A stretch of DNA of 64,000 nt from Sipunculus nudus (lineage: Eukaryota > Annelida > Sipuncula > Golfingiida > Sipunculidae): NCBI GenBank assembly GCA_026874595.1, contig CM049322.1, positions 43,528,840-43,592,839 of the forward strand. Direction: 5' to 3'. The position numbers were made by a program, and so were the translations under genes. Positions 48,641-64,000 of the stretch are shown piece after piece (within the stretch, counting starts at the first letter, position 1; each line of letters begins with the position of its first letter). Below the pieces are notes generated by a model. The model did not search any database, had not been told where the DNA came from, and worked only from the letters and a program-made list of their open reading frames with translations.

Positions 48641-49685
48641 TTATAGTTTAACTCCTTTCACATAGTATGTATTTTCATTCTAAAAAATGTCGGTGAATTT
48701 TATGCAATATATTTTTTATAATTTACATTTGATTCAAATTTTTAAAAAAATCTAACATATATGATAAATCAGTGAAATAATCGACACATGGAATGGGCTA
48801 ATGCTTCTTACCCTCGGATGCCTAATTAAAATATTACTAAAGAACAGGTGACAATTTTATAAAAAATCGATGGATTTATTTCTAAATTGTTATTGCCAAA
48901 AAGATAAGGAGACAAACAGTACCTATAAAGAGTGAGGTTGACATATCCCCTGCCCCTAACCCGAAACAAGGCTCGGGATTAGAATAAATTGTTTTGCCAG
49001 CTAATCATAGCCATTTGACATGTGTTGTCCCTGTATAAGTTTCTTTTATCAGTTTATCCGGCAGTGCCGATTCAGTACCCATGGATCTAGAAGATCAGCG
49101 GTGATAAAAGAAGATCAGCATGCTTGGACACATAACCTCAGAAAAGCGGAGCGCGAGGCATCAATATGGCACCGGTAAATAGTGTGCCAGAACTGTAAGT
49201 AGACATTTTACATAATGTCGCATGCAGAACTGAAGGGAGGGGAAAATGGTGTCAGACGCAAAATCAATAATTATTGAGAGTAATAGTAGTGACGGTAAAA
49301 GTAGTTTTTTTATGTCTTTTTTGTTCGTAAGTTGAATGCATATAATATATATACAAATATAAATTATATAAATATTATATCTATATATAAAAATTAACAT
49401 AAATAAACCATATTTTGGACTTCAATCTAACATCGGGTCAACAAAAGGAATAATAATCGAACCTGGAAAATTAGAAAATTAAAACCAATGACAATAATTA
49501 AAGTATTACAATATATTAAAACCAATGACGTCATTAACATTACCTTAGCTGAAATATGGCTACACTTTTTTATGTTGCCACCATTTATCATGACTTCCCC
49601 AGGAATGACAGCTGACCCTTGAACTACTTTGAATTTGATTTCGAAGTTCCAGCATAGAAAGACTGGACACACCCTAGTTTTTTTA
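48641..49685. other. Non-coding stretch, no supported feature
   Basis: AT-rich, with scattered TA-rich patches near 49,340-49,390. The minus-strand frames of about 80 codons (49,161-49,400 and 49,427-49,672) have no domain or splice support. Confidence 0.6.
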
Positions 49686-49687
49686 AG

Positions 49688-49890
49688 ATATAGTAAATTT
49701 GAGATGCTGCTTTGAGAAAGATATAGTCAACTTGAGATGTTGCTTTGAGAAGGATATAGTCAACTTCAGATGAAGCTTTGAGAAAGATATGGTCAACCCG
49801 AGATGCTGCTTTGAGAAGGATAATGTCAACTTGAGATGCTGCTTTGAGAAAGATATAGTCAACCTGAGATGCTGCTTTGAGAGGCTATCA
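49688..49890 (+). repeat. 33-bp tandem repeat, six units
   Basis: The unit contains GATATAGTCAACTTGAGATG followed by CTGCTTTGAGAAA, repeated six times with a few substitutions and no spacers. Units begin at about 49,689, 49,722, 49,755, 49,788, 49,821 and 49,854. The 33-bp period is a multiple of three, but no frame runs through the whole array. No second locus seen. Confidence 0.92.
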
Positions 49891-50309
49891 GCTTATGAAC
49901 TTCTGGAAACGTAACACTTCGATTACTAAGGGTGATTGTAAATAACTCTTATTTGCCAGGAAACGAAAATATATGTTTGACCCATTACCAATTCTTAATC
50001 GACGAATTATATCATAATGATTTAACCATCCGATTATATCCTGTAACACGCATGCTTACCGAAAAAAGAACGACATTAAATAATTGATCTGATAATTTAC
50101 AAGAACGCCCTCACGCAGAGGAATGACACGTTTTATTAACTGTCTCCTTTAATTGCGTCGAGGCCGTGACATTACTGAGGATCGGTAATTAGGGGAATAA
50201 TATACGATTACATTTATAGCGGCCCTGTAACTTTAGCCCCTTAAAGACAGGGCAGGTTTTACTGTTTTTGACATATCGATCGCCATGTCCCATAAAGTGT
50301 CCCAAGCAG
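49891..50309. other. Non-coding stretch
   Basis: No feature seen. Confidence 0.6.
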
Positions 50310-55340
<5,031 letters not shown>

Positions 55341-55344
55341 GAGA

Positions 55345-57610
55345 ATGCACAACAAGAAAAAAAAACCCTGATATAAAGAACCCGCAACTAAAAGATCCAT
55401 TTAAATTGCCTAGATCTTGCAGCATGACCCTTTTCATCAACCGGTCTTTGCCAAGGTATCCTATATTATTTCGCACTTATCTTCAAAGCGTTTAAAAGCA
55501 TCACCCAGCAGTCGTATTCTCAGCAAAACATTCGGTAACTTTTCCGAGTATTATATCTAGAATTATCTCACATATTACTCCAGGGAAATCCGAAGAACTG
55601 ATAATGGACACTGAAAGCTTAATCAGTGAGCCATTAAGCCACCAGGGACTCTTTAGCAGATAGTTTACGGGACAAGAGAGGATTTAAGTGCTAGGAGGGA
55701 TGTGGTCTCACCGGGCCCGAGCGCTAATGTATGGAAGGCGGGTTGGTGACGTTGGGCGAGATGTGATGGTTTTCAAGATCACATGACCCTTACCGCCACC
55801 TTCTATAAAGTACCTACTACGGCCTTTCTTTTCATTTTAATGTTGATATTTCAGCTAATTGTTGATATAATGCATTTTCATTTGTCGTTACTCCATATAC
55901 AAACAAAATAGGGGGCAAAATATAAATTTTCTATTATCAGTGGTCCAAGCACCATGCATGCAATAGATAATACCATGCTCACTGTGTTTAAACCAGTAAT
56001 TTTACACAATGTCTTTTATTTGCTCCAAATGTAAATAATAGATTCGATAATTTTTTATTTTCCATATACTATGATGATTTACTTCAATAAGACACTGCAA
56101 TTTTTTTAAATTATCCAATTGTGATTTTACAGTCATTTTGGCAAGCCATGTCACCTCGGACACTATGGTTGCGACGTTTGATCCCTAAAGCATATCAAAT
56201 TTCATTTCTCCATTTAATTTATATAATTGATAAGAGCACTCATAAATAAAGTACGCCCAAAAGAAATTGTTTGTTTGGTAAAAGCTGAGCTCAAAATAAA
56301 CAGATTAGTTTTAATATAAAATAGCGACTCATACCAAAATGAGCCTGTAATGACTAAGAAAATATATCAGAGAGGATTAACTTGATTGTATGCAATTTTT
56401 CTCTCGTGCAAATAAGTACATTTTTATATATTGATATTGATGGGAGGATGTTTCACTCTCATCACTTACAATTATCGATCCAAATAATGTAGAACTTATT
56501 TTTATGGACAAATTTACATGTGTGGGTTTTGTGTTTTTTTATATACTTAATAAACAACAGCAAATATAAAAAAACAACCGTCTATGCATATGTGTAATTT
56601 AAGGCTTGTACTTCAGGTATGACACAAGTGATTGGGAACACAAGAGTACGCTATGGTCAGAGAAAATACACCTTCAATAATACCTTATATGGAATAAGGA
56701 ATCATAATATCGACATTCTATAATTTGACATAGCTATCTTAATGAAACATAACTTAAATATTGCTCCTGTAAAAGCCACACTTATTCAAAGATAAGGTCA
56801 ATAATGGCGTAATAAATTAACAACTAGTTGTTTTCAATTGCATGCGTTTACTTGAAACTTCCCTTGCCCCTAAGACAGCAACTGAGCGATAATGGGAAAT
56901 ACTCTCTGGCGTATACGACATTGGAACTGAGGCCAATGTCAAGAATAAATATCAGATGTACCTCTGTAACCTAACATTCAAACCACGCCAAAAGTTCTAT
57001 TTTGTATATATCCGACTTTTGAGATTTAGCGCAGAGATGGGCAGAAGAAAGGGAAGACAAAGAAACAATATATGTATTTAATGGTTTTGCTCTCTTGGAT
57101 ACCTAAGAAGGTTTACCAACAAAACATCTTGGCGGAGATAATGAAGCAGAAATAAACTTGTCAGATCCTATAATATTTCCTTCCGTTTTGAGGGAGACTT
57201 CATAAAATCCGAGGTACAAATGTATGATGTTAAAAATTCGCAGTCATTTATCACAAATACCTGGAATCCTAAGGTAATAAATTTTGTCATAACTGAGCTT
57301 TCCTTTGTTTTATTATGTTTATGTGTATAATAATATATTTTTCAAAGATTTCAGAAATAGTCATTTTCCTCCTGAATTAAACATTTCAAGTAACATTTTA
57401 TGGAGTTCTGGTTCAAAGTATTAATATCAGTAGTTGTTCCTTAAGGCCACACAAAAAAATTATTTTTCTTGTCGACAATATCAAAATGCTGAGCGCGTGC
57501 GGTGTATCTAAATTATGAAAATTTACCACATATTCCAAAATGTAGTATTTTATCATAAACTTTATACTGTTTTCACATACTTATATGAATGATTAGAGCG
57601 ATTAATAAAC
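55345..57610. other. Non-coding stretch, no supported feature
   Basis: Unique AT-rich sequence. No frame above 60 codons with recognisable content, no SINE head and no tandem repeat. Confidence 0.65.
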
Positions 57611-57686
57611 CTGAATTATCAAGTCTTTTATAAAGATAAAAGTAAATCCGGTAAAGATAAATGTTTTAAGTTTCTTTTGGGGAAAG

Positions 57687-58067
57687 GATACTCTCGGCGG
57701 CAAGAGAGCCTACACAAATCCGTATTATGTAGAATTAAACACAGTTTACGACAGTGTTTATGACACCGACAAAATGTTAATGGTCTGTTTTATATATATT
57801 GATGTTGCTTCTGCTGACTTTTTCCGTTGTAACAATCCACGGTTCCTCGTTACGACTGAATGTATGAATCGATTAAGAAACCAGATCGTCTTTGTGTTTT
57901 CGCCCATCCCGGTTGACAGGGAACGATTAATAATAGCATTTTCCAGAGTTTTTAAAGACAATGTTGTTCGACCATTAACGATGTGGTGGGGATCATTAGA
58001 GAAAATTTACACACATATTCTACACTCGATTAGACACTACATCACAAGTAAAGTAAAAGCTACATAA
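57687..58067 (+). CDS. Possible exon, product unrecognised
   Basis: The frame is open from about 57,615 to the TAA ending at 58,067, around 150 codons in DNA where such frames are uncommon. A T-rich tract ending GGGGAAAG precedes 57,687 and could be an acceptor. The residues that follow (ARAYTNPYYVEL-like, then VYDSVYDTD) have repeated tyrosine-acid patterns like a cytoplasmic signalling tail. GTATGA at about 57,862 could be a donor, in which case only 57,687-57,861 would be coding. A minus-strand frame overlaps (57,758-57,961). No homologue recognised. Weak. Confidence 0.22.
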   Translation, partial: DTLGGKRAYTNPYYVELNTVYDSVYDTDKMLMVCFIYIDVASADFFRCNNPRFLVTTECMNRLRNQIVFVFSPIPVDRERLIIAFSRVFKDNVVRPLTMWWGSLEKIYTHILHSIRHYITSKVKAT

Positions 58068-59100
58068 GATAAGCACACAATTCTGCCAGATATATTCCGG
58101 GCAATGGAAGGGCATTTATCCATGCAGCCATTGATGTCGTTTGAAATTTGATCAATATGCATGAATGCTCGGGTAATACACTTTTTTTTTGTCTTAGGGG
58201 GTGTCCCTAATTAAGCCTAGCCATCTGAGACTAATATTTTATTTCTGATATTGACCATAGTCAAATCCAATGAAATAAAATACGACAAAGCCAGTATTCT
58301 TTTGGTGTTAAACTAACTCTGATTAAAGGTAAACTATAGCTTTGTTTTTATTCAAAATTTCCTTCACCATGGCAACACAATCTCCATATTCTTCCTGAAT
58401 CACCAAGTCATCAGGTTTCCTTGTGGTAGCCATTTCTGACAACAATAAGCTCTATAGCTCGAATCGAAGAAATATGACTAAGGAAAAGCCTAAAAAATGG
58501 TCCCCAGGTCTGGAAAAGGGGGTGGGGGTGGGGTCAGGCCGGAAAATTTTGTCTGAGAACCTTAAAAAAGACGGTTTCAGTTGAAAATAAGGGGGGGGGG
58601 GTCCAGACCCCTGACCTCCCCCCCCCCCCGAATCCGCTTCTGTCCAATGTACTGGTGACCGAGTCCCAAAGGGTAACACTGGTCTCTGACAGTTAATGAT
58701 TATAAACTAATCGTACTAGTTGTATAAACTTTTGCACCCCTTCCTCTCCTCTCAGCTCCTGAAGAATAGTGCCCTGACGGGAGTAACTAGTTTTGTTTGA
58801 CTAGTTAGTTAGGCTTTTATTTTTTTTTATTTTTTTTTTCAACATTTATTACCTTGCATAAATTGGCACTGCTGTTTGTTTGCTGCATGTTTTTACATGT
58901 GATTCCTTAAAAGAAATATGTGAAAGTAGAATACGCCTAAAGATATATAATTATGACCTAAAGAATTAGTTGTGCATTTTGTAGTTTTTAACAAATACTT
59001 TTTATACATTAATAGTTACCAAATTTTACCAAAATTGCCTTCTATATAAAGTGTTAAATATACATGTATAAATCTATCCCCTGTCTTAATACATATTCTA
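58068..59100. other. Non-coding stretch with G/C homopolymer pair
   Basis: At 58,500-58,640 the strand carries a G-rich segment (GGGGGTGGGGGTGGGG-type at about 58,519-58,536), a G10-type run near 58,590-58,600 and a C13-type run near 58,617-58,629. GGGGGTCCAGACCCC sits at their centre. Complementary G and C tracts 20 bp apart could pair. Similar GGTCC.GACCCC motifs are frequent in invertebrate repeats; the family is not identified. No gene. Confidence 0.6.
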
Positions 59101-59117
59101 TTCACCTTTTTAAGATC

Positions 59118-59127
59118 TCTTTCTCTC

Positions 59128-59202
<75 letters not shown>

Positions 59203-59288
59203 TCCTAAGTAGGTTCAAGTGCATACAGTAAAGAGCTCGATACAGCTAAGGTAGAGCAGGTTATATATATACATATATATGTATATAT

Positions 59289-59323
<35 letters not shown>

Positions 59324-59330
59324 AACATGT
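59118..59330. repeat. (CT)n and (TA)n microsatellites
   Basis: CT at about 59,118-59,160 flows into TA at 59,161-59,199. A second, interrupted TA-rich tract is at 59,263-59,322. Confidence 0.93.
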
Positions 59331-59689
59331 ATATAATGTATGCCTGAGGTCATCCAACCTTATTTTTTATATATAATTAATTTAAATGCTGATCCATTAA
59401 GCTGAAAGGCGGAACTGGGACCCAAGTCTATCATTCTAATTATTCATATATATTGTTTCCATTTTCTGCTAGGGTAATTGTATTGATCATATAAAATTGG
59501 TGAAAAATGTATGTGTGTGTTGGGGGGGGGGGGGGCGTTTTATATTTCATCCTCCTAGACGGACTCTTGTACATAATTCACCAGAAATCATTCGAGTTTT
59601 GAACCTTGTTACCGATAACCACTCAGTACAAAAGTGATTCAGCAATGAATACGATAAAGGAATTAACTAGATAGAGTAGTCCAATATCT

Positions 59690-60290
59690 ATGCATATGCA
59701 CAATTTCAGGCCAATAAGGCAAATCACTCCTGAGAAAAGAGCATTAATTTATTTTACGGAAACAGGAAGGTAGGTGGCGCCACCCGTCTGGTTTATGAGA
59801 AAGCTTTCCCAACTTTTCCAAGATGGACGAACATGCCAAATTTCAAACCAATACGTTGAATCACTCATTGAATATGAGTAATTTTCACCCAAAGCACATG
59901 TACAGATGGACACCACGCCAGAAGATTACAGATGGCATCACCAGTCTTGAATACAAGATGGAGGAGTCCAAGATGAATAGAAATGCACAATTTCAGGCCA
60001 ATAGGACAAATCACTCCTCAGAAAAGGCCATTAATTTATTCTACAAAAAACGGGAAGGTAGGTGGGGTCACCTGTCTGGTTTACGAGAAAATTTTTCAAA
60101 ATGGATGGACATGCCGAATTTCAGACCAAAACCTTGAACAACTCGGGACATATGGCAATTTTCAACAAAAGCAAAGGTACGGATGGACACAATACGATTG
60201 CAGTTAGTGATACCAGTCTTGAATACAAAATGGAGGTATCCAAGATCAATAAACATGCACAATTTCAGCCAAATCTGTCCATTAGATTTA
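59690..60290 (+). repeat. 285-bp tandem repeat, just over two units
   Basis: GCACAATTTCAG occurs at about 59,698, 59,985 and 60,257. In between, both units share AAATCACTCCT.AGAAAA, GGAAGGTAGGTGG, TCTGGTTTA.GAGAAA, TGGACGAACATGCC/TGGACATGCC, ATGGACAC, and CCAGTCTTGAATACAA.ATGGAGG. Three overlapping frames of 64-104 codons arise from this repeat. Their translations are not conserved between the units in one register, so I do not call them genes. Confidence 0.9.
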
Positions 60291-60299
60291 GATTTATAT

Positions 60300-60720
60300 A
60301 ACTCACAGTACTGTAAAGTGGCAATTTTGGGGTATTAAAAGTCGCCAAAACAAGAAAAGGACAGAAGGTGGCGCCACCTGTGTTCTACAAAAGACAAAGC
60401 TATCCAAGATCTTCGGTCAAATTGATTTTTGGTTCAATCCATGCAAGATGTTTTGAGATATTTAAGAATTAGTATGATTTTACCCCAAAATGGACCTATT
60501 CAAAGTCAAGGTCACTTTCTTATAAAGGTCATGACCCCATGTAAATAGGCTTCGTCCTTTCACCCATATCTATGGACATGTCAAGTTTGGTAAAGATCCG
60601 TAAAATATTTTTTTGAGTTATCGCGTCCAAACGAAATCTCTGCGGCGACGGCGGCGGTGGCAGCGGCGCGAACGTGCTCAAACCATAGTATACCGACTTT
60701 GTCTGGGGATACAATTAATA
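60300..60720 (+). repeat. Probable dispersed repeat with nuclear-receptor-like motif
   Basis: Contains GTCAAGGTCACTTTCTTATA, then ATATCTATGGACATGTCAAG, a GCGGCGACGGCGGCGGTGGC segment at about 60,642-60,662 and an end reading TAGTATACCGACTTTGTCTG. The order is reminiscent of abundant bivalve non-coding repeats (from memory, unverified). Only one copy in this window, so repeat status rests on that recollection. Confidence 0.4.
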
Positions 60721-62500
60721 CGGTTCACTTTTGCAAACCACAACAGAAGTATTTTGAATGTCGTTTCCTAGTTAGTTTACAACAATAACAACATTTTCCG
60801 AGAACGAGCTAAACGTGCCCCCCGTCACACTCTTCAAAAATCTTCAAGAAAAATTCGCGTCAGATACGTTTTCTGGGGCAATATGAACAAGAAGTGGGGG
60901 GGGGGGGGGCACTTAGAAACACACACACACATCCTCTCTCTCTAACACACATATATGTGCGTGTGTGGTGTGTGTGTGTGTGTCTTTTTAGAGTCTGTAT
61001 GGCATATTTCAAATATATTACAACTGAGGTTTTAGAAGATAAGATATAATTTTTCCAGTATATGTTACTTCTTAGCCAGGTAAAGATAATATTTCATATT
61101 AAACAATAAAATGGAACTAAAGTCAATAATTCTGTTTATTCAAATACTCAATTTGCAATTGAATTTAAAAATTTTATTCTTTGAAAAGTGGGGTGGGGGT
61201 AATTACATTAGCCGCAGCCACCAACCCCCTTGCCAAAAAGTGAGTGTGTGTGAGTTGGGGGGGAGGGGGTATATAATTTGAATGTATTATTCCACACAAT
61301 CTTATATTGTCGTACTCCCATGCACAACAAATCCTTATTTAGAGTGGGCAGGGGCACGCAGCCCCTCTTTTTCGACCTATATTATGAAAGAAATAGAATA
61401 ATATTATATATATTTATTTATATATTATATTTAAACATACCTGTACCAGGAGGGATAAATATAATGATAAGTATGTAGAAGATGAACGTTTTCCAAATTT
61501 TCAAGAACACTTGCTGTTACCGCCCAACGCAATTTCATGAAAGCATATACTTAATGCCTATTGTAGCAAGATTACCACAGCTTTCCCAAAAGGCCCTGCA
61601 AGGAAGCATGGCGCGTAAAGGCACCAGGTAATTTCTTCCCTGTAAACATGTTTTAGTGTCATCATCCCTTGGTAATTATGTAGGCATGGCAAGCTTATCA
61701 CTCAAGACGCAGACCTCCATTAAACACACCAAGTGGAAGAGTTGATAACCGACCGAATGACTAGGGACCTCTCCATTACAGCGTCCAAACCAACACTTAG
61801 TCCTTATCAGGCGAAAACGTAACGCAAAAACTAGGAACCATAACTCAAACTCCCTTAGAAACCGGTCGTGCGTGGTGGTGGAAATGTCTCAAATAAACTC
61901 GTGCGACGTGTTTAATGGATTCTGCTCAGGTTCGGAGAAGTGATATTCCCCTGTGTTATGCGTTGTGAAAACAATTCTTTTTTTTTAAATAGAACAGCTA
62001 AGTAATTGGACGAGTGAACATCAGAACTTAGGGGTCAATAATTTTATAAATATTGCATGCAAGTTATTTGTAGTTCGAGTGTAGAAAGATATTTATTTTT
62101 CAAATATGATCGTAAAATTTCGTTTGTCAAGGATTTCAACTTCCTGGTTTATTATAATAATAAAATTTGCTGCATAGTATATTTGTTTATATCAGTGCTG
62201 GGTACTCCTTTTTTCACCTGGCGGTCGGAGTCTCTCTTAATTTTGCAAATTTAAAAGTTAAAGAAATACTTACGAGTTTTATGTCAGTTCATTACTATTG
62301 CATGTATAATGTATTTTTATTCATGTTTGCATGTTCTGTCAGGCCCTCGAGCGGAATATCTAAACTCAGGAAACATGCGCATTATAAAATATAATAAATA
62401 ATAATAATTATTATAAGTCACCCAAAGCAGAAGGCCTTAATACCTATACCAGATGTCCTGTAGCCTAATGACACTTGATACCGACCACCAGACATACATA
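60721..62500. other. Non-coding stretch with poly-G and TG tracts
   Basis: G-runs at about 60,896-60,909 and 61,256-61,269, and a (TG)n tract at about 60,958-60,982. No gene, SINE head or tandem repeat seen. Frames at 61,278-61,478 and 62,057-62,394 have no recognisable content. Confidence 0.6.
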
Positions 62501-62504
62501 TATG

Positions 62505-62508
<4 letters not shown>

Positions 62509-62558
<50 letters not shown>
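62509..62558. repeat. (TA)n microsatellite left of SINE
   Basis: About 25 TA dinucleotides preceded by TATGTATG variants. Confidence 0.95.
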
Positions 62559-62562
<4 letters not shown>

Positions 62563-62574
62563 ATATAACTAATC

Positions 62575-62757
62575 GGGCAACACTCAATAGCTAAGTTGGG
62601 GGCGTTCGGTAGAGTCTAGAGGTGGAGTACCAGGAGAAAACCACTGGCCTTGGACCGACCACTACAACACATTCTTAAAGTTATAGCCACGCCGGGGATC
62701 AAACCCGGGTCGCTATCAAAGAGAGCCGACCATTATCACTCTACTATCCAGGCCCAC
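62575..62757 (-). mobile_element. tRNA-derived core SINE, minus strand, between two TA runs
   Basis: On the minus strand: GGGCCTGGATAGTAGAGTGA (A-box region), CCCGGGTTTGATCCCCGG (B box near 62,693-62,710), then GGTTTTCTCCTGGTACTCCA as core near 62,617-62,636. It has the same layout as the plus-strand members at 16,315, 37,655 and 48,405. TA runs abut both ends (62,509-62,558 and 62,758-62,838), suggesting insertion into a TA tract or expansion of the TA-rich tail. Confidence 0.85.
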
Positions 62758-62769
62758 ATATATATATAA

Positions 62770-62838
<69 letters not shown>
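62758..62838. repeat. (TA)n microsatellite right of SINE
   Basis: About 38 TA dinucleotides, with AAATAAA interruptions near 62,768-62,775. Confidence 0.95.
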
Positions 62839-62839
<1 letters not shown>

Positions 62840-63170
62840 TTTTGTTCAACAGCCCTGTTTCGAAAGGTCACATTCGGTGAGCTTCAGAATCACCAAGTCG
62901 TCGTGTCAGGAATCTTGAATGTTGATCCAGCGTATTTTTAACATTCAAGCAGGTGTTTTATTTTGTGCCTGCATGTCGATGCGATTTCATTTCTTTTGTT
63001 AAGGCTATATAGTTTAAGGGGCGGTAAATAATGAAGTACTATTCTCCTAAACAAAAATTAGATAATTTCGGTGATGGGAGGGGGCACTATGCACTAGGTG
63101 TTCTTGATGAGTGAGGGCCCGTAACTTACGAAACCGAGCTATCGAACATATGTAAGAGTGTGCATGTTCT
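62839..63170. other. Non-coding stretch
   Basis: No feature seen. Confidence 0.6.
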
Positions 63171-63176
63171 TATATA

Positions 63177-63226
<50 letters not shown>
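63171..63226. repeat. (TA)n microsatellite
   Basis: About 26 TA dinucleotides with one TG interruption. Confidence 0.95.
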
Positions 63227-63228
<2 letters not shown>

Positions 63229-63710
63229 TACCTTTTTTATAATTGTTAATGTGATGTTTATTAAAAGTAAATTTTTATTTTTATTTTCTTGGGACAATGC
63301 TGAAATGTCAATAAAGAAAAATATTATGAATCAATATAGTTTATATAATATTATTATAATAAAATACAAATATTTAATATTATATTATTCCTTTCGGAAT
63401 ATTTCGGATGCACAATTATGTTTACATTAATGCATACTCCAACAGTCTCAAATATAAAAAAATAGTTTTTGACTTGGTGAGAAGCCGGTAGTGTTCGCTT
63501 CTTATTTATAACCTGCAGGTCATGTGTGCGTTAACATATTGCCGGGTAAAAACCCGAAGGGACCCCCATAATTCGAACTCGTTTGCAAGTGATACAGGAC
63601 TTTGGGGCAAATCCTCCCAATACAGAGCTCTAATTATTGGTGAACACCAACCGGGAAATACTCCACAGCTATTCTGCTAGGATACTAACAGACAGTCTCA
63701 AAGCTGGTAC
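63227..63710. other. Non-coding stretch
   Basis: A 90-codon frame at 63,158-63,430 begins inside the TA run and is low complexity. AATTCGAACTCG near 63,571 resembles a reverse B box but has no A box at the right distance. Confidence 0.55.
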
Positions 63711-63724
63711 CTGGAGATTTCCGA

Positions 63725-63860
63725 CCTTTACAATCTCGGCCAACACGAAGTCGGACCACTTCAGATCGGACCCTTATAATCACGGACCACGGAGCTGACC
63801 ACCTCGGATGACAGTAGTTCGGACCACTTCGACCTCGGACCCAGGTTTCGGACCTGCTCA
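63725..63860 (+). repeat. Degenerate CGGACCACNTCGG-like motif cluster
   Basis: TCGGACC or a close variant occurs about seven times in roughly 120 bp, at irregular 12-20-bp intervals. It looks like a worn short tandem repeat. Confidence 0.55.
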
Positions 63861-63920
63861 AATAATGCCCTGTCTGCTTAAACCGTTGCTAAATACGCGA
63901 CATCTCGTTAATAATTAATT

Positions 63921-63949
63921 AATTTATTTATTTATTTATTTATTTATTT
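63921..63949. repeat. (ATTT)n microsatellite
   Basis: About seven tetranucleotide units near the right edge of the window. Confidence 0.9.
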
Positions 63950-64000
63950 CATTTATTAATAATAAAATTTAGACGACCCAAATATGTATATTAGTGTGTG

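Noticed and set aside
49688-49890. CRISPR-like array
   Set aside because: The 33-bp units abut without spacers, the context is a eukaryotic genome, and no cas genes are present.
59823-60301. Overlapping plus-strand frames of 74-104 codons
   Set aside because: They arise from a 285-bp tandem repeat whose units do not share one reading frame.
63540-63670. Possible tRNA SINE head around AATTCGAACTCG
   Set aside because: No A box at the expected distance on either strand and no shared body with other SINEs here.

Overview
This window looks like gene-poor, AT-rich nuclear DNA from an invertebrate animal, most likely a bivalve mollusc. The assignment is inference. It rests on the mix of L1/Tx1-group LINEs with separate ORF1 and ORF2, tRNA-derived SINEs carrying a CTCCGGGT-type core, many (TA)n and (GA)n microsatellites, poly-G tracts, and a candidate gene that only reads as spliced exons. 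There is no operon structure, bacterial promoter, rRNA or functional tRNA gene.

The main architecture is one large, old direct duplication. Copy 1 runs from about 2,410 to 24,900 and copy 2 from about 24,900 to 42,870. A short further partial copy lies at about 930-1,340. Each copy acquired its own insertions, so each serves as the empty-site control for the other. Copy 1 carries a near full-length L1/Tx1-like LINE (about 8,434-16,080, minus strand) with a 15-bp target-site duplication, 28-nt poly(A), intact ORF1 and an ORF2 broken at three points. It also carries a decayed Rex1/CR1-like LINE fragment (about 20,420-21,860) and an extra block at 17,200-19,700. Copy 2 carries a second, more decayed L1/Tx1-like LINE (about 29,451-34,584, plus strand), a 100-bp tRNA SINE (25,646-25,745), a 411-bp tRNA SINE (27,850-28,260), a 108-bp insert with a 14-bp direct repeat (26,505-26,612), and a pogo/Tc1-like terminal-repeat remnant (41,346-41,512). 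One SINE (16,315-16,560 and 37,655-37,870) sits at the same place in both copies and therefore predates the duplication.

Right of the duplication, 43-64 kb is mostly unannotatable DNA with several distinct repeats. These are a truncated second copy of the 411-bp SINE (43,100-43,392), a 33-bp tandem repeat (49,688-49,890), a recent-looking tandem array of a roughly 2.1-kb unit (50,310-55,340), a 285-bp tandem repeat (59,690-60,290), two more core SINEs (48,405-48,640 and 62,575-62,757) and many microsatellites. A 24-bp minisatellite at 5,394-5,790 keeps all three forward frames open and should not be read as genes.

Non-transposon coding signal is scarce. The best candidate is a plus-strand three-exon model at 46,509-48,180 whose splice phases agree and which would encode a 177-residue, 13-cysteine protein with an R-X-R-R site. 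I do not recognise its family. A weaker exon candidate lies at 57,687-58,067. I found no clear novel system. The items most worth a second look are the cysteine-rich gene model and the paired-copy insertion record.
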